Assembly (NCBI RefSeq): GCF_000426765.1
Contig: NZ_AUFZ01000017.1
Span: 248,001-312,000 of the forward strand
Source of the DNA: Vibrio litoralis DSM 17657
Lineage (GTDB): Bacteria > Pseudomonadota > Gammaproteobacteria > Enterobacterales > Vibrionaceae
Length of the DNA stretch: 64,000 bases
Reading direction: 5' to 3'
Position numbers and translations under genes: made by a program. The notes under the pieces are model-generated. The model had not been told where the DNA came from. It worked only from the letters and a program-made list of their open reading frames with translations, and ran no database searches. Shown piece after piece: positions 26,501 through 37,514 of the stretch (the stretch's first letter is position 1; every line of letters starts with the position of its first letter).

Positions 26501-28013
26501 TTGCATGTGATAATGCTTCAGTACGAGCCACATCACCAACAATACTGTTCACTAATGCTAACGCTTGCTCAAACTGCTCTGCTGCGGCAGATGACATGTC
26601 TAGCTTGTGTTTTAGCGACAATAGCGCAGAAGTATTCTCTGACTCTTGTTGCTTCAATTCAGACAATTGCCCTTGAGCATTCTCCGCGGTTAGGTTGTCG
26701 TTATCTGTCAACTGTTGCGCTTTTTCTAACGCTTGCACGGCTTGTTGATATTGCAACGCGCGAGTTTGCTGTACATCTAATGCTTGTTGGTAATCGGCCA
26801 GTTGCGATTTTAAGCTATCGACTTCTTGTTCAGAAACTTCAGCTTGTTCTTCGGCAATCGCAACTTGCTCTGCCGCTTCTTCCACTACCATGATTTGTTC
26901 TTCTAAGCGTTCACTTAGCTCTTCCAAATCTTCTTGGTAGCGCTCAATTTTTTCTTGCTGGCGAATCGCCGTTTGCACCAATTGCAGATGGTCGGCAGCG
27001 GCTTGATGATCTTGCTCTAGGCCAGACTCTTGATCAATTAATTGCTCAAGCTCACTCTGAACTTGAGTAATCAATTGCATTTGCGAAGTTAAAGTACTGC
27101 TCGATTGATTTAATTCACTGCGCAGTGCTAACGCTTGATCTAGCTTAATACGACGGTCATTGGCATGGCGCATGTAGTCTGCTGCCACATAGTTGGTCGA
27201 TTCAGTAATTAAATGCTTAAACAAGTCACGGTCGGCTTGCGTGGTTTTGATGGCTTCTAGCGTCATGCGGTTTTCACGCAACGCCGATTCCATATCTTGG
27301 AAGGCTTTCTTCACTCCACCATTTTGTGGCAATAAGTAGTCACGTAATGAACGAGTGATTGCACTTGAGATACCGCCATACAAAGAGGCTTCGATTAAAC
27401 GATAGAACTTAGAACGGTCACCGGTGTTGCGTAGTTTCTTCGGCAAGACGCCCATTTCAAACATCACGCCATGGTAATCGGCAACAGACGAAAAGGCTTT
27501 AATTTGCACGCCTTCATATTCCGCGACTTTGTCTTTTAGCTCGTTGTAAGTACGAACGCGAGCTTGGCCGTTTTCTAGGCTTTCAATTAAGACATCGGTC
27601 GGTTTGACGTTGCTTGGTAGACCTTGAATAAGAATCGGTTTGATATCCACTTTCTTATCACGACCTGTCACTTGTTGCAGTTTTACCGTAAACAACAAGC
27701 GTTGATGACGTGAATTGACAACATCAAGCACCGAGTAACAAGTACCCGGCTGTAGTTTACCGAATAGGCCTTTATCACGAGAGGCTTGTGAACTCCCCGC
27801 CTCGGTAGTGTTACGGAAATGCAGTAAGCTTTGGTCTGGAATCAATGCCGTGATGAAAGCCGCCATGGTCGTCGACTTACCCGCACCGTTACCGCCAGAA
27901 AGTGTGGTCACTAACCCATCAATATCAAAAGTACGAGCAAAGAAGCCGTTCCAGTTGATCATGGTTAGCGATTGATATTTACCTCTTTCGATCATGTTAT
28001 TTTGCGTGATCAT
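23535..28013 (-). CDS. mukB: MukB, SMC-like chromosome condensin ATPase
   Basis: 1492 residues (E. coli 1486). Walker A GGNGAGKS at about 40-47, long coiled coils with a central hinge ([11 protein letters not shown]...[10 protein letters not shown]), signature [11 protein letters not shown] from 1369 and Walker [12 protein letters not shown] from 1409. It dimerises, with MukF and MukE forms the MukBEF complex that compacts and segregates chromosomes and interacts with topoisomerase IV. The ATG overlaps the mukE stop (ATGA); E. coli numbering would begin at the internal MIERGK (27995), which has no ribosome site here. Confidence 0.97.
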   Translation of the reverse strand: MITQNNMIERGKYQSLTMINWNGFFARTFDIDGLVTTLSGGNGAGKSTTMAAFITALIPDQSLLHFRNTTEAGSSQASRDKGLFGKLQPGTCYSVLDVVNSRHQRLLFTVKLQQVTGRDKKVDIKPILIQGLPSNVKPTDVLIESLENGQARVRTYNELKDKVAEYEGVQIKAFSSVADYHGVMFEMGVLPKKLRNTGDRSKFYRLIEASLYGGISSAITRSLRDYLLPQNGGVKKAFQDMESALRENRMTLEAIKTTQADRDLFKHLITESTNYVAADYMRHANDRRIKLDQALALRSELNQSSSTLTSQMQLITQVQSELEQLIDQESGLEQDHQAAADHLQLVQTAIRQQEKIERYQEDLEELSERLEEQIMVVEEAAEQVAIAEEQAEVSEQEVDSLKSQLADYQQALDVQQTRALQYQQAVQALEKAQQLTDNDNLTAENAQGQLSELKQQESENTSALLSLKHKLDMSSAAAEQFEQALALVNSIVGDVARTEALSHAKEAVQKSQQAQQWLQNESQWRAQQRDLERSLNEQRQASELVEQYQSQHQVRLDDEMVLEQERERHLEQLDVLAGEQEELRDLRGDLRRSQQDSEAQIQALQKQAPAWIAASEALEKLQSQTDAELTDGHAVMAQMQQVLEQDKQQSMAKERLSARRDELDSDIERLASPSGSNDPRLKGLADSLGGVLLSEIYDDITIEDAPFFSAMYGPSRHAIVVSDLDGIKEKLVDLDDCPEDLYIIEGDVDAFDDSTFNADELDGAVCVQLNDRQLRYSRLPSIPLFGRAAREQRLELLRAEREQVAEEYAKAAFDSQKLQRLYQSYNEFVSKHIHIAFNDDPEQQLAEVRDGLNQVVRQLASLDEKDQQQRSQMQTAKQALAQLDKLANVMHLIEDESLAERLEEINDKLEQLTQYKSFAQQHGKAAEKLSNMLSALEADPEQFDALQAQYQQADQNLQTLKTQLFALADLHERRHYFAYSDSVSLLDQSSELSEQLKRKLEQAEQAKVRSREGLRQAQGQMNQYNQLLASLKSSHQAKLETVQEFKQELQDYGVTPDIGAVERAETRKNELYERLHLSRQRKSEFERTLTATDMEMKTLTKRVKKIEKDYKDLRKFVVNAKAGWCSVLRLARLNDVERRLHRRELAYLSDNELRSMSDKSLGALRLAVANNETLRDALRGSEDNARPEGKVLFYIAVYQHLRERIRQDIIHTSDPVEAIEEMEVELARLTEELTQRENRLAISSGSVANIIKKTIQREQNRIRMLNQGLSNIAFGQVRGVRLNVGIRESHETLLAGLAEQQDQHQDLFDNPRLTFSEAMAKLFQRVNPHIDMGQRSPQILGEELLDYRNYLELSIEVNRGSEGWLQAESGALSTGEAIGTGQSILLMVIQSWEEESRRLRSKDIVPCRLLFLDEAARLDTKSINTLFELCDRLDMQLLIAAPENISPEKGTTYKLVRKVFKDHEHVHVVGLRGFGNGPKDKTDQAQELETVE

Positions 28014-28834
28014 AGGTCACCTGCTTTCTGTTCTTGTTCTTCTTGTTCAGCCAAATCTTCTGATTGTTCGTCTGAAGCATCTTGCTTATCTTGAGTATCA
28101 TTCGCTTTATTTGGGTCAACGGCTTCAGGATCAAGCACCGCTTCACCATCACGAATCAAGCGTAGTTGCGCTTCGCGAACATCGTCACCGACACGTACAT
28201 CAGCACCAAAACGGAAGACGGCTTCACTGATTCTAAACTTCTCATCATCACCGACTGGCAATACCATACCGATACGACGTAGCCGACGCAGCGAAGTACG
28301 CACTTTTTCAAACAGCTTTTCTTTATCCAAATCCGAACCGGTTGCGCGGTTCGTCACCAAACGCATCAGTTTCTTTTCATCAGCAAGGTTGATTAGCTCT
28401 TCGTATAGTTCTTGATTAGTGAAGATTCCTTCATGGGCGAGACGCTCTGGGCTTAAATACAAAAAGCACAAGATTTTACCCACCAGCATATCAAGTTCCG
28501 ATAACACGCTGCGGCCAATGAATGAGGTTGAACGTGGACGTAGGTAGAAGAAGCCTTCTGGCGCACGAACCAATTCTGCATTATAACGCTGATAGAAAGC
28601 GCCAAGATCACCGTCAAAATCACTTAAAAAAGCGTAGTTATCCATATCATCACTTGAGATATGGCGGCCCGCACGCAATTGGCTGTCAAGCGCGGGGAAT
28701 AATGGGTTAGATAGAGCTTTCACCAATTGTTCTGGCATGTAAGCATCTTGAGAGTTGTCGGTCTCTTGTGAATAGCTGGTATTTTGAGACAGATCGGCGC
28801 TGTGCGCCTCGTAATTAGTATTGATCGATGACAT
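28010..28834 (-). CDS. mukE: MukE, condensin subunit
   Basis: 274 residues from the ATG at 28834 with AAAGGT upstream; the TTG at 28855 is a less likely start. The core from [20 protein letters not shown] through [26 protein letters not shown] closely follows E. coli MukE (~230 residues). An extra ~35-residue polar N-terminal segment rich in Ser/Asn/Gln and an acidic Asp/Glu/Gln tail extend it. It binds MukF and regulates MukB. Overlaps mukF by 20 bp and mukB by four. Confidence 0.95.
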   Translation of the reverse strand: MSSINTNYEAHSADLSQNTSYSQETDNSQDAYMPEQLVKALSNPLFPALDSQLRAGRHISSDDMDNYAFLSDFDGDLGAFYQRYNAELVRAPEGFFYLRPRSTSFIGRSVLSELDMLVGKILCFLYLSPERLAHEGIFTNQELYEELINLADEKKLMRLVTNRATGSDLDKEKLFEKVRTSLRRLRRIGMVLPVGDDEKFRISEAVFRFGADVRVGDDVREAQLRLIRDGEAVLDPEAVDPNKANDTQDKQDASDEQSEDLAEQEEQEQKAGDL

Positions 28835-30197
28835 TCGCTTGTACCTTTGCTCCAAAATCGTTAATCGCTTTCCAATCCGGCTGGATGGCTTGGTAATCCG
28901 ATTCGGAATACCCCATTCTTACCGCTTGGTCGATCACCATTCTGGCTAAATCAAAATGTTGCGCATGAGAGTGCTGCGCAAGGTAATCTCGTAATACCGA
29001 ACCTAAATCAATCGGCTGGCCGGTTTCTTTGTGTTGTTGAAGCATGGTGGCGACTCGCTCGCTCAGTTCATCATCAACGGTGGTTAATTCTTCATATTCC
29101 ACTTCATCTGGAATCGCACCAGTCACTTCATCATCACGTAGTAACATGGCTTCATCGCGCATGTCACGTAGACGCTCGGCATCGGCGTAGGTCAAATACC
29201 ATGGCATATCAAAGTAATCGGTCACGGACTGACGCAAACGCTGACTAAAGGCTCGGTTTTGATCCATATCGATAGCAGTACGGATAAACTTATGTACGTG
29301 GCGGTCGTAACCAATCCACAAATCTATCGCTTGCTGACCCCAGCTAACAATACGGTCGAGTTTGGTTTGCAGTGAAAACAAAATAGCGTCAATGAAATCT
29401 AAGCCTTCTTGGCCATAGATAAGCTGCTGAATATCAAGTAGCTGGGTTTGTAGCTCATCGCCTGCCGCTTGTAGTGTATCTTGCAATTCATTCAGGGTAG
29501 TCGAAGTTTCAGTCAGTAGACTTTCACAACTGCTGATCGCATCTCGCCAATCTTGGTTTAACAGCTCAGCAATTTGGTTTTTAATTTCCACTTGCTGATC
29601 ATCCATAACGCGCTGGTTTAAATCGATACGGTCGAAAATTTCACTCACCGAATATTTTAGTACGCCATAAACATGCTTTTGCCATTGCGCGATATCTGAA
29701 GCTTGATTAGCTGCCTCAACGGCTTTCGACATTTCATCGGCAACCATAGACAACTGAATGGATAACTTAAGCTTTGAAAATTCACGATGACGAACGTAGT
29801 AATCGGTAATCGAAACGCCTAGTGGCGACATACGATAAATGCTTGCGCCTTCATTCAATTCACTGACAAAGCGACTCATCAACCTTTGGGAGACTAATTC
29901 ATTGATCGCGTTGTTGGCGCGAAATGCCGAAGCTTCACCAGTTTCATCAAACATATTGGTGACGATTTTGAATGCATCGTGCAATTCACCTTCGCCGAGC
30001 TCTTCATCGAACTTCTCATTGCTTAATACCGCAATCGCAATCAAAAACGCTAATCGCTCAGAAGAAAGGTTCAATGAAAAGTCATGTTGCTTCACCCAGC
30101 TGACTAGTTCATCGATGGGCTGTTCACCTATCGTTTTGTCCTCAAGCGGCTGTCCGCCTGTCGACGGTTGAAGTGAAGATTGAGTTATTTCACTCAT
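28815..30197 (-). CDS. mukF: MukF, kleisin subunit of condensin
   Basis: 460 residues from the ATG at 30197, six bases after AGGA; an ATG two codons earlier (30203) touches that site, and the open frame continues upstream into cmoM. N-terminal winged helix ([25 protein letters not shown]), helical middle ([28 protein letters not shown]) and C-terminal winged helix match E. coli MukF (440). About 20 extra polar residues follow the start. The kleisin bridges MukB heads and binds MukE. Encoded 32 bp after cmoM. Confidence 0.95.
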   Translation of the reverse strand: MSEITQSSLQPSTGGQPLEDKTIGEQPIDELVSWVKQHDFSLNLSSERLAFLIAIAVLSNEKFDEELGEGELHDAFKIVTNMFDETGEASAFRANNAINELVSQRLMSRFVSELNEGASIYRMSPLGVSITDYYVRHREFSKLKLSIQLSMVADEMSKAVEAANQASDIAQWQKHVYGVLKYSVSEIFDRIDLNQRVMDDQQVEIKNQIAELLNQDWRDAISSCESLLTETSTTLNELQDTLQAAGDELQTQLLDIQQLIYGQEGLDFIDAILFSLQTKLDRIVSWGQQAIDLWIGYDRHVHKFIRTAIDMDQNRAFSQRLRQSVTDYFDMPWYLTYADAERLRDMRDEAMLLRDDEVTGAIPDEVEYEELTTVDDELSERVATMLQQHKETGQPIDLGSVLRDYLAQHSHAQHFDLARMVIDQAVRMGYSESDYQAIQPDWKAINDFGAKVQANVIDQY

Positions 30198-30229
30198 TAT
30201 CATTCCTGTATTTTCTAATGACTCTCGGG

Positions 30230-31021
30230 CTATTCGGCAGTATGAGGCTTTTGTGCCCACACATGAATATAGCGCCCAAGAGAAAGATAAGGCTCCGTGC
30301 GGCATAACTGTTGCTCTAGTGCCAACACATCTTCTGGTCCATACTCGCCCATGTATTGTTGGTTTCCGATATAGTCGTTAAAGCATCGGATACCTGATTT
30401 ACCACAAATATCGAAGCCTGCAGATTCTATCCATTGATAGACCTCTTCCGGCAATAAGCCACCTTGAGGTTGCAATTTAAAGCGCTTGCGATGTGGCATT
30501 CCCTGCAAAATGTGGGGAATATTACCACAAGTTACATTTTTCAAAACTAAACCGTGGTGATTATAAAACATCACTGAAATGATGCCGCCCGGTTTTACCT
30601 TTTCAAGTAGGCTTGCTAATACTTGTTGCGGATTTTCCAACCATTCCATAACGGCATGAAATAACACCAAATCCGATTGCTCACTTAAGTGCTCATCGAG
30701 GTGTTGAATAGCGGAATGAACAAAACGAAACTGCGAAGATAAACCATTATTTTCAATGCCTTGCTGAGCTAATGCTAACATTTCGTTGGAAATATCACAC
30801 AGTGTCACTTGGTGTCCAAGCTGAGCAATTTTTTGCGACATTTGAGCTAATCCACCTCCGGCATCGAGCACAGACAGGGCTTTTTTTTGCTGTTGTAAAC
30901 GGCCTAAAGCTTGCTCAATATCTTGCCAAAGGATCACTTGGCGAATATCACCTTTGTCTGAACCATAGATGTTTTTGGCGAATTTATGCGCGATATCATC
31001 GAAATTTCGATCATTGTCCAT
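30230..31021 (-). CDS. cmoM: tRNA 5-carboxymethoxyuridine methyltransferase
   Basis: 263 residues from the ATG at 31021, which gives [24 protein letters not shown], parallel to E. coli CmoM (formerly SmtA, 261). SAM motif I is [16 protein letters not shown], and [18 protein letters not shown] is typical. It methylates cmo5U34 to mcmo5U in tRNA to aid wobble decoding. The longer frame's N-terminus lacks homologues I recognise. Being first in cmoM-mukF-mukE-mukB is conserved in enterics and vibrios. Confidence 0.93.
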   Translation of the reverse strand: MDNDRNFDDIAHKFAKNIYGSDKGDIRQVILWQDIEQALGRLQQQKKALSVLDAGGGLAQMSQKIAQLGHQVTLCDISNEMLALAQQGIENNGLSSQFRFVHSAIQHLDEHLSEQSDLVLFHAVMEWLENPQQVLASLLEKVKPGGIISVMFYNHHGLVLKNVTCGNIPHILQGMPHRKRFKLQPQGGLLPEEVYQWIESAGFDICGKSGIRCFNDYIGNQQYMGEYGPEDVLALEQQLCRTEPYLSLGRYIHVWAQKPHTAE

Positions 31022-31133
31022 TTTTTTTCGTTTAAGATAACTGAATTTTGCGTGTATTCTGTCACAGCAATTACAGGAATAAAGCAATTACTCCGTTTTA
31101 CCTGCTGAATGATGAATTTTTGGGCTATTTAAA

Positions 31134-31931
31134 ATGTTTGAACTAAAAAAATTAATTGGGGCTCTGATCATGCCTTTGCCGGCCTTGCTGATTATAGGTT
31201 TTATTGGCTTATTTCTGATTATGTTCACCTACAAACGCGGCTTAGGGTGTTTATTCACTTTTGTTTCTTTAATGGGGATCTTTCTATTTTCATTCCAACC
31301 CATTTCGACTTCATTATTGAAACCGACCGAACGTGCTTACAAAGCTTTTGTACCCGTAGACGGCACCATTGATTATGTCATGGTATTGGGAAGTGGCCAT
31401 ATTGTTGATAATGATATTCCAGCGACGTCGGAACTGTCTCGCAATGGCTTGATGCGTCTTGCTGAAGGTATTCGTATTTTACACCTCTACCCTGGCGCAA
31501 AGTTGATTTTGTCTGGTTATGATGGCGGCACATCCGTCAGCAACGCACGAATGATGGCCAATGTTGCCGTTTCATTAGGGGTAGCTAAATCCGATATTAT
31601 TCTTTTAGAAAGTGCTCAAGATACTTGGGATGAAGCGCATCAAGCGGCAGGTTTTGTTGCTGAAAAGCGAATGGTACTAGTCACTTCTGCCAGTCATATG
31701 AAACGCGCAATCGGCGAGTTTAAAAAAGCAGGACTTGAACCGATCCCTGCGCCAACCAACTACTTAGCCTTTGATGATATTAAGCAGCCATGGGAGAAGT
31801 ATTCTCCACAAGCGAAATATCTAGAGCAAAGTGAGCGTTATTGGTATGAGCAACTGGGTCGTTGGTGGTCATCTTTACGCGATACCCTGACCAACCAGAA
31901 AAACGCTGGTACCGCTACAACGTTAGAGTAA
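31134..31931 (+). CDS. elyC: ElyC (YcbC), envelope biogenesis factor, DUF218
   Basis: 265 residues. Two N-terminal membrane helices (IMPLPALLIIGFIGLFLIMF and GCLFTFVSLMGIFLFSF) precede a periplasmic DUF218 domain with DYVMVLGSGH, LSRNGLMRLAEGIRI and VTSASHMKRAIGEFKKAGL, close to E. coli ElyC (259). ElyC supports peptidoglycan synthesis at low temperature, probably through undecaprenyl-phosphate lipid supply. It is divergent from cmoM, as in E. coli. Confidence 0.9.
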   Translation: MFELKKLIGALIMPLPALLIIGFIGLFLIMFTYKRGLGCLFTFVSLMGIFLFSFQPISTSLLKPTERAYKAFVPVDGTIDYVMVLGSGHIVDNDIPATSELSRNGLMRLAEGIRILHLYPGAKLILSGYDGGTSVSNARMMANVAVSLGVAKSDIILLESAQDTWDEAHQAAGFVAEKRMVLVTSASHMKRAIGEFKKAGLEPIPAPTNYLAFDDIKQPWEKYSPQAKYLEQSERYWYEQLGRWWSSLRDTLTNQKNAGTATTLE

Positions 31932-31949
31932 CGAGATGATACGCGAGCA

Positions 31950-31986
31950 ATCGATAACGTTACCACTAACGTGCGATGTTTGTTTA
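31950..31986 (+). terminator. Possible terminator of elyC
   Basis: ATCG-ATA-ACGTTA (31950-31962) pairs with TAACGT-G-CGAT (31967-31977), with an internal asymmetric bulge and a four-base loop, followed by TTTGTTT. A second weaker hairpin (32078-32100) with TTATCTTTTT follows nearer purR. Confidence 0.45.
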
Positions 31987-32168
31987 GTCATAAAAATGCC
32001 ATATCTGATTGTCAGACATAACATTTAGGACTAAAATCGTAACTCATATATCCAAGTATAGAATACAGAATAAAATTAAGTCGCTGATTAATGGCGGCTT
32101 TTATCTTTTTGGTTACTTACCTAATTAGAATAAATCCGGCGAAGGCGTCGGCATAAAGGAAATTCACT

Positions 32169-33173
32169 ATGGCTACAATCAAAGATGTCGCACGTATTGC
32201 AGGTGTTTCCACCACTACTGTGTCACATGTCATCAATAAGACTCGCTTTGTCGCTGAAGCAACTCAAGAAAAAGTCATGGCCGCAGTGAAAGAACTGAAT
32301 TATGCCCCAAGTGCCGTTGCCCGTAGTCTTAAATGTAATACCACTAGCACCATTGGTATGTTGGTAACACAGTCTACTAACCCATTCTTTGCCGAAGTAG
32401 TCGATGGCGTAGAAAGTTACTGTTACCGAAAAGGTTACACGCTAATCCTTTGTAATACTGGCGGTCGTGCTGACAAACAACGCGATTATATCCGCATGCT
32501 AGCTGGCAAACGTGTTGATGGCCTTTTAGTGATGTGTTCAGACTTAGATGCTGATCTACAAGAGATGTTAGACGGTCACCCAGACATTCCTAAAGTGGTC
32601 ATGGATTGGGGCCCAGAAAGCTCTCAAGCCGATAAGATCATCGATAACTCTGAAGAAGGTGGTTACTTAGCTACTCGCTTCTTGATTGATAAGGGGCACA
32701 CGGATATTGCTTGTCTAAGTGGTCATTTCGAGAAAGTCGCCTGTAAAGAACGCATCGCAGGCTGTAAACGCGCATTAGCGGAAGACGGTTTAACGCTTCC
32801 AGAAGAATGGTTACTTGAAGGTAACTTTGAGTGTGATACTGCGGTGATTGCTGCAGATAAGATTCTTGCGATGGATAAAAAACCAACCGCAATTTTCTGC
32901 TTTAACGATATTATGGCTCTTGGCTTAATGAGTCGCTTACAAGAAAAAGGCATGAAAGTACCGGAAGATATCTCAGTGATTGGTTACGATAACATTGATA
33001 TTTCACCTTACTTCTCACCACCTTTGACGACGGTTCACCAGCCAAAACGTCGTTTAGGTAAGAATGCGGTAGAGATTTTACTAGAGCGTATTAAAGATAA
33101 AAATCACGCTAAGCAAACATTTGAGATGTTCCCGGAGATTCTAGAACGTTCTTCGGTAAAAACACTGAAATAG
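32169..33173 (+). CDS. purR: PurR, purine biosynthesis repressor (LacI family)
   Basis: 334 residues (E. coli 341). The [26 protein letters not shown] and hinge helix [14 protein letters not shown] are diagnostic of PurR, followed by a periplasmic-binding-like corepressor domain that in E. coli binds hypoxanthine or guanine. AAAGGAAATTCACT precedes the ATG. I saw no clear PUR box directly upstream. Bidirectional terminator follows at 33201. Confidence 0.95.
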   Translation: MATIKDVARIAGVSTTTVSHVINKTRFVAEATQEKVMAAVKELNYAPSAVARSLKCNTTSTIGMLVTQSTNPFFAEVVDGVESYCYRKGYTLILCNTGGRADKQRDYIRMLAGKRVDGLLVMCSDLDADLQEMLDGHPDIPKVVMDWGPESSQADKIIDNSEEGGYLATRFLIDKGHTDIACLSGHFEKVACKERIAGCKRALAEDGLTLPEEWLLEGNFECDTAVIAADKILAMDKKPTAIFCFNDIMALGLMSRLQEKGMKVPEDISVIGYDNIDISPYFSPPLTTVHQPKRRLGKNAVEILLERIKDKNHAKQTFEMFPEILERSSVKTLK

Positions 33174-33200
33174 TAGTACTCTTAATCGAATGACGGATAA

Positions 33201-33230
33201 AAAACCAACGCTGATGTCGTTGGTTTTTTT
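33201..33230 (+). terminator. Rho-independent terminator of purR
   Basis: AACCAACG pairs with CGTTGGTT around CTGATGT, followed by a run of seven T. Confidence 0.9.
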
Positions 33231-33319
33231 ATTGAAATTTTTTAAGCTGATCATCTGTCTATATTGATATACCCAAGTAGATTGGATATATACCTCCTGA
33301 TTTTTGTATAAGGATATGC

Positions 33320-34480
33320 ATGAAACGTCTGTTACTTAGCTTCATTTTACTCACTCTTCCACTGCTTTCTTCTGCTAAAGATGGCTCTATTAGCCAGTTG
33401 GATTGGCAACAAGTTGAGCAGCAAGCAAAAGGACAAGATGTCTATTTTAATTCTTGGGGCGGCAGCCAAGAGATTAATGACTACCTCCGTTGGGTGGCAA
33501 AGCAAGTAAAACAAAAATATGGCGTTGAACTTCACCACGTTAAAGTCACCGACATATCCGAAACGACTACTCGCCTACTCGCTGAAAAAACTGCCGGAAA
33601 ACATTCTGGAGGTAGTGTCGATATGGTTTGGATTAATGGTGAAAATTTCAAATCAATGAAGAATAGCCAATTACTCTACGGCCCTTTTGCTTCAAGCCTA
33701 CCAAATTGGCAAAAAGTCGATTCTAGTCTCCCTGTCACTAATGATTTCTCTGAACCAACGGAAGGGTTGGAAGCCCCTTGGGGAGTTGGTCAATTAGTCT
33801 ATATTCATGATCAGAAAAAATTGCCAACGCCACCACAATCAGCAAAACAATTATTCGATTATGCTAAAGCTCATCCAGGACGTATCACCTACCCTAAGCC
33901 ACCTCAGTTTCATGGCACCAGTTTTTTAAAAGCCTTACTTATCGAACTCTCCGATGAAAAGATCGCGCTATCTAAGCCAGTTGATGAAAAGTCATTTACT
34001 CAAGTAACTAAACCTTTGTGGGATTACTTAGATGCGATTCAACCTTACTTATGGCAACAAGGCCGTCAATTTCCAACCACTCAGCCTGAAATGCTACAAC
34101 TGCTCGATGATGATCAAATAGATATTGCGATTACCTTTAATCCAAATGAAGTTTTTTCTGCCCAAGCAAGCGGCAAATTAGCACCAAGCACTCAAAGCTA
34201 CGCATGGCAAAATGGCGCACTGTCTAACATTCATTTCCTCGCCATCCCATGGAATGCCAATGCAAAAGAAGGCGCACTGGTTGTAATTAACTTCCTACTC
34301 AGCCCACAGGCGCAATCACGTAAAGGCGATATTAATGTCTGGGGCGATCCATCGGTATTACGAGCCAAATACTTAGCCGGTAGCGCTCAGAAAACCAGGC
34401 TATTCCCCTCAATTGAAGAGCCACACCCTAGCTGGCAAACCGCCCTAGAGCAGGCTTGGATTGAGCGATATAGCCGATAA
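33320..34480 (+). CDS. ynjB: YnjB-family ABC transporter substrate-binding protein
   Basis: 386 residues (E. coli YnjB 388). Cleavable signal peptide (LLLSFILLTLPLLSSAKDG, cut after SSA about 19) then a solute-binding fold with VYFNSWGGSQEINDYLRWV, SVDMVWINGENFKSMK and EAPWGVGQLVYIHD. The family is related to thiamine/iron/polyamine binding proteins; the ligand is unknown. AAGGA precedes the ATG. First of a five-gene operon with 4-bp overlaps downstream. Confidence 0.87.
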   Translation: MKRLLLSFILLTLPLLSSAKDGSISQLDWQQVEQQAKGQDVYFNSWGGSQEINDYLRWVAKQVKQKYGVELHHVKVTDISETTTRLLAEKTAGKHSGGSVDMVWINGENFKSMKNSQLLYGPFASSLPNWQKVDSSLPVTNDFSEPTEGLEAPWGVGQLVYIHDQKKLPTPPQSAKQLFDYAKAHPGRITYPKPPQFHGTSFLKALLIELSDEKIALSKPVDEKSFTQVTKPLWDYLDAIQPYLWQQGRQFPTTQPEMLQLLDDDQIDIAITFNPNEVFSAQASGKLAPSTQSYAWQNGALSNIHFLAIPWNANAKEGALVVINFLLSPQAQSRKGDINVWGDPSVLRAKYLAGSAQKTRLFPSIEEPHPSWQTALEQAWIERYSR

Positions 34481-34499
34481 CAGCGAATTAAGGGAACTC

Positions 34500-36206
34500 A
34501 TGCAAAGCAAGCAAAGACGTATGCTAAGCATCGGTTATTTACTGGTGATTTTGATCTGCTTTTTCCCTCTCCTTCCGGGGGTTTTAGGCATGGTGATCCC
34601 AGCTTTTGGCATTATTCCACCGCTTGATCTGAATATATTCACTTTGGATGGATTCATGTCAGCCATCAGTTGGCCGGGGGTTGAGCGTTCGCTTCTGCAA
34701 ACTACGATGACAGCGGTCGTTAGTACCGTCATTGCTGTCATCATGACCTTTGCCATTTTACAAGCCTATTGGGGAAGTCGTTCATGGCAGAGAATTGAGA
34801 AATTGTTATCTCCTCTCCTCGCGCTACCACATGTCGCTTTTGCGGTGGGTTTTCTATTCTTATTCTCTGATACTGGTTGGCTCGCCCGTCTTCTCAGCTT
34901 TATGGTTAGCGATACCTTAAGTTTCCCTCATGTATGGTTTACTTGGATTTACTCTCTACAAGATAATATTGGTATTAGCTTAGCCCTTGCTCTGGCAATT
35001 AAAGAAACACCTTTTTTGTTATTAATGAGTGTTGCGATACTGAACAACTTAAAAGTCGAACAAACACTGCAAGTCACGCAAGGCTTAGGATACTCCGTAG
35101 CTCAAGCATGGTGGAAAGCTATTTTCCCCCAATGGTTGCACCACATGCGCTTTCCTCTATTCGCCATCATGGCTTATTCCTGCTCGGTAGTTGATGTTAG
35201 TTTGATTTTAGGCCCCACTCACCCTCCGACATTTGCGGTATTAGTATGGCAATGGTTTAACGATCCAGATTTATCTCAACTCCCAAGAGCGGCAGCTGGC
35301 GCATTTTTAATGTTTGTTTTGTGTTCTGTTTTAATTGGCTTAATTTGGCTAACAGAGCGTTTAGTACTAGGGAGATTTCGATCTTGGTTAACCTCTGGCC
35401 GAAATTCTTCCTTGGCAGTAAAACCTTATTTCTTCCACCTGATCGCCTGCATTAGTTTATTGACCATTCCGGTGATGATCATTTGGACGTTTGCACTCCG
35501 CTGGTCATACCCAAATCTACTACCTACCTTTTGGAGTATTCGATTTTGGTTAAATGAATGGCCCTATATTCAAGACACCATTTTAACCAGCGTCTGGCTG
35601 GCCTTATTCAGCGCAGGGGCGGCTTTGATTCTTGCACTGATTGCTCATGAGTATCGCCATCACTTTCGCTACCATATTCCGATGTATGTGATTGCCTTAC
35701 CTATGTTGATCCCTCAACTCTCTTTACTTTTTGGTCTGCAAATCACTAGCCTTTGGATTAATCAGCAATATTATTGGTTGTGGGTAATATGGGCGCATAC
35801 TTTTTTTGTTTTTCCTTATGTCTACCTATCCTTAGATGGGCCATGGAAAAGCTACCCTAGCCGACTATCTCAAACTGCGGTAAGTCTCGGCGTTTCACCA
35901 CTAAAGGTCTTCTTCACAATAAAGTTACGTACACTAGCCAGTGGAATATTATTTGCTTGGGCGATGGGAATGAGCGTAAGTTTAGCGCAATATTTACCAA
36001 CGTTAATGCTAGGCTCAGGAAGAGTCGTCACATTGACGACCGAAGCCGTTGCGTTATCCAGTGGCCATGATCGAAGAGTGGTTGCACTTTATGCATTATG
36101 GCAGGCAATATTGCCCTTTGTTTTTTTCAGCTTAGCGCTTATCGGTAACCGCATTTTTCAGCACCGAAGTAAAGTTACTTATAAGCAGGAGTCACCTTCA
36201 TTATGA
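34500..36206 (+). CDS. ynjC: YnjC-family ABC transporter permease (fused double permease)
   Basis: 568 residues from the ATG at 34500, just after AAGGGA; a TTG at 34461 also opens the frame but overlaps ynjB. About twelve membrane helices form two permease halves, each with an EAA-type loop: QVTQGLGYSVAQAWWKAIFPQ and QTAVSLGVSPLKVFFTIKLRT. This architecture is that of ThiP and FbpB. It is somewhat longer than E. coli YnjC (511). Channel for the YnjB ligand. Confidence 0.87.
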   Translation: MQSKQRRMLSIGYLLVILICFFPLLPGVLGMVIPAFGIIPPLDLNIFTLDGFMSAISWPGVERSLLQTTMTAVVSTVIAVIMTFAILQAYWGSRSWQRIEKLLSPLLALPHVAFAVGFLFLFSDTGWLARLLSFMVSDTLSFPHVWFTWIYSLQDNIGISLALALAIKETPFLLLMSVAILNNLKVEQTLQVTQGLGYSVAQAWWKAIFPQWLHHMRFPLFAIMAYSCSVVDVSLILGPTHPPTFAVLVWQWFNDPDLSQLPRAAAGAFLMFVLCSVLIGLIWLTERLVLGRFRSWLTSGRNSSLAVKPYFFHLIACISLLTIPVMIIWTFALRWSYPNLLPTFWSIRFWLNEWPYIQDTILTSVWLALFSAGAALILALIAHEYRHHFRYHIPMYVIALPMLIPQLSLLFGLQITSLWINQQYYWLWVIWAHTFFVFPYVYLSLDGPWKSYPSRLSQTAVSLGVSPLKVFFTIKLRTLASGILFAWAMGMSVSLAQYLPTLMLGSGRVVTLTTEAVALSSGHDRRVVALYALWQAILPFVFFSLALIGNRIFQHRSKVTYKQESPSL

Positions 36207-36880
36207 GTTTGTCATTAGAGCAGCTATCCATTTACTATCGAGCACTCAAAGCAACTAATTCGGGAAAAACGCCACTGGTTAACAACCTCAATTTAAGCAT
36301 TGCTCCCGGAGAAATAGTCACCTTAATGGGCCCAAGTGGTTGTGGTAAATCAACATTACTTAATGTGATTGCTGGGCACTTTAGCCAAGAATTTTGCTAT
36401 GACGGCAAAGTAATATTAAATAAACAAGAGATTCAGACTAACGATCCTCACAAACGTTCTATCGGCATCTTATTTCAAGATGACTTACTATTTCCACATT
36501 TGAACATTTGGGAAAATATTGCATTTGCTTTGCCAAATAATATCAAAGCGAAAGAAAGAAAATTAGAGGCTTTAGCGGCCTTAGATAACGTCGGGTTGAC
36601 TGATATCGCCTACTCTATGCCACATCAAATTTCAGGTGGGCAAAGAGCCCGAGTCAGCCTGATTAGGATGCTCAGCGCACAGCCTAAGGCAGTTTTACTA
36701 GACGAACCATTTAGTAAATTGGATCCCGAGCTACGGGTTAACTTTAGAGATTGGGTGTTTAAACAATTAGCGGCGGCTCAAGTTCCAACGTTAATGGTTA
36801 CGCATGATAAAGCAGATGCTCCTCTCGACGGCAAAATTATACATTGGGAGCAATTTAGCACGGAGAATGCCAATGCTTGA
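36203..36880 (+). CDS. ynjD: YnjD-family ABC transporter ATP-binding protein
   Basis: 225 residues (E. coli 217). Walker A GPSGCGKS, Q-loop ILFQDDLLFPHL, signature ISGGQRARVSL and Walker B AVLLDEPFSKLD are complete; an H-loop VTHDKADA follows. It powers transport by YnjC. The ATG overlaps the ynjC stop (ATGA). Its own stop overlaps the start of ynjF. Confidence 0.88.
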   Translation: MSLSLEQLSIYYRALKATNSGKTPLVNNLNLSIAPGEIVTLMGPSGCGKSTLLNVIAGHFSQEFCYDGKVILNKQEIQTNDPHKRSIGILFQDDLLFPHLNIWENIAFALPNNIKAKERKLEALAALDNVGLTDIAYSMPHQISGGQRARVSLIRMLSAQPKAVLLDEPFSKLDPELRVNFRDWVFKQLAAAQVPTLMVTHDKADAPLDGKIIHWEQFSTENANA

Positions 36881-37514
36881 TAGGTATGTTATCCCACTAA
36901 TAAAACGCCCATTAGACGCCTTAGCAAAGCAATGTGTTCAACGCCATATCAAAGCTGACCACATCACTCTGGCAAGCTTTCTGATTGGTCTATTCGCCAT
37001 CCCCGCATTATGGGGTGAGCATTACCTTTTGGCTTTATTATTCATCGTATTGAATCGCATTGGTGATGGTCTTGATGGTGCGATTGCGAGGCAGACACAA
37101 ACCTCTGACGCCGGTGGTTTTCTTGATATTTGCTTGGATTTTATTTTTTACGCTCTGATCCCATTTGGTTTTCTCCTCTCTAATCCAGAACAAAACGCAC
37201 TTTGGGCTGCACTATTAATTGTCAGCTTCGTGGGCACTGGTAGTAGCTTCTTAGCGTTTGCTTCTATTGCAGGCAAGAGAAATATCACCAATCCGGTTTA
37301 TCAAAACAAATCTTTATATTACATGTCAGGCATTGCGGAAGGGACTGAGACCATAGGTTTCTTTATCGCCTTTTGTCTCTGGCCTGCTCTTTTCCCACAA
37401 CTTGCTGCCATCTTTGCAGCGCTATGCTTTATCACCACAATCAATAGAATTTGGGCGGGTTATCGCACCATTCAATCATCAGAAACTCAGCAGCATCAAG
37501 AGGATAATTTATGA
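36873..37514 (+). CDS. ynjF: YnjF-family CDP-alcohol phosphatidyltransferase
   Basis: 213 residues from the ATG at 36873 (GGAG seven bases upstream); the start MLDRYVIPLIKRP parallels E. coli YnjF MLDRHLHPRIK, while longer frames run back into ynjD. The CDP-alcohol phosphotransferase motif D-G-x2-A-R-x8-G-x3-D-x3-D is complete (DGAIARQTQTSDAGGFLDICLD), and about six membrane helices are present. The alcohol acceptor is unknown. Co-transcription with an importer suggests the imported compound or its product is an acceptor, an inference only. Confidence 0.87.
   Translation: MLDRYVIPLIKRPLDALAKQCVQRHIKADHITLASFLIGLFAIPALWGEHYLLALLFIVLNRIGDGLDGAIARQTQTSDAGGFLDICLDFIFYALIPFGFLLSNPEQNALWAALLIVSFVGTGSSFLAFASIAGKRNITNPVYQNKSLYYMSGIAEGTETIGFFIAFCLWPALFPQLAAIFAALCFITTINRIWAGYRTIQSSETQQHQEDNL

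Noticed and set aside
25985..26893. 302-residue frame opposite mukB
   Set aside because: It is antisense to the strongly conserved mukB coiled-coil coding sequence and its residue composition (His/Leu/Gln rich) is what antisense of Glu/Gln-rich coding gives.
33260..33300. Short TATACCC...ATATATACC palindromic stretch before ynjB, and a similar one at 39314-39335
   Set aside because: They resemble the ends of the ERIC element but are only 25-30 bp and lack the core, so they cannot be called copies.
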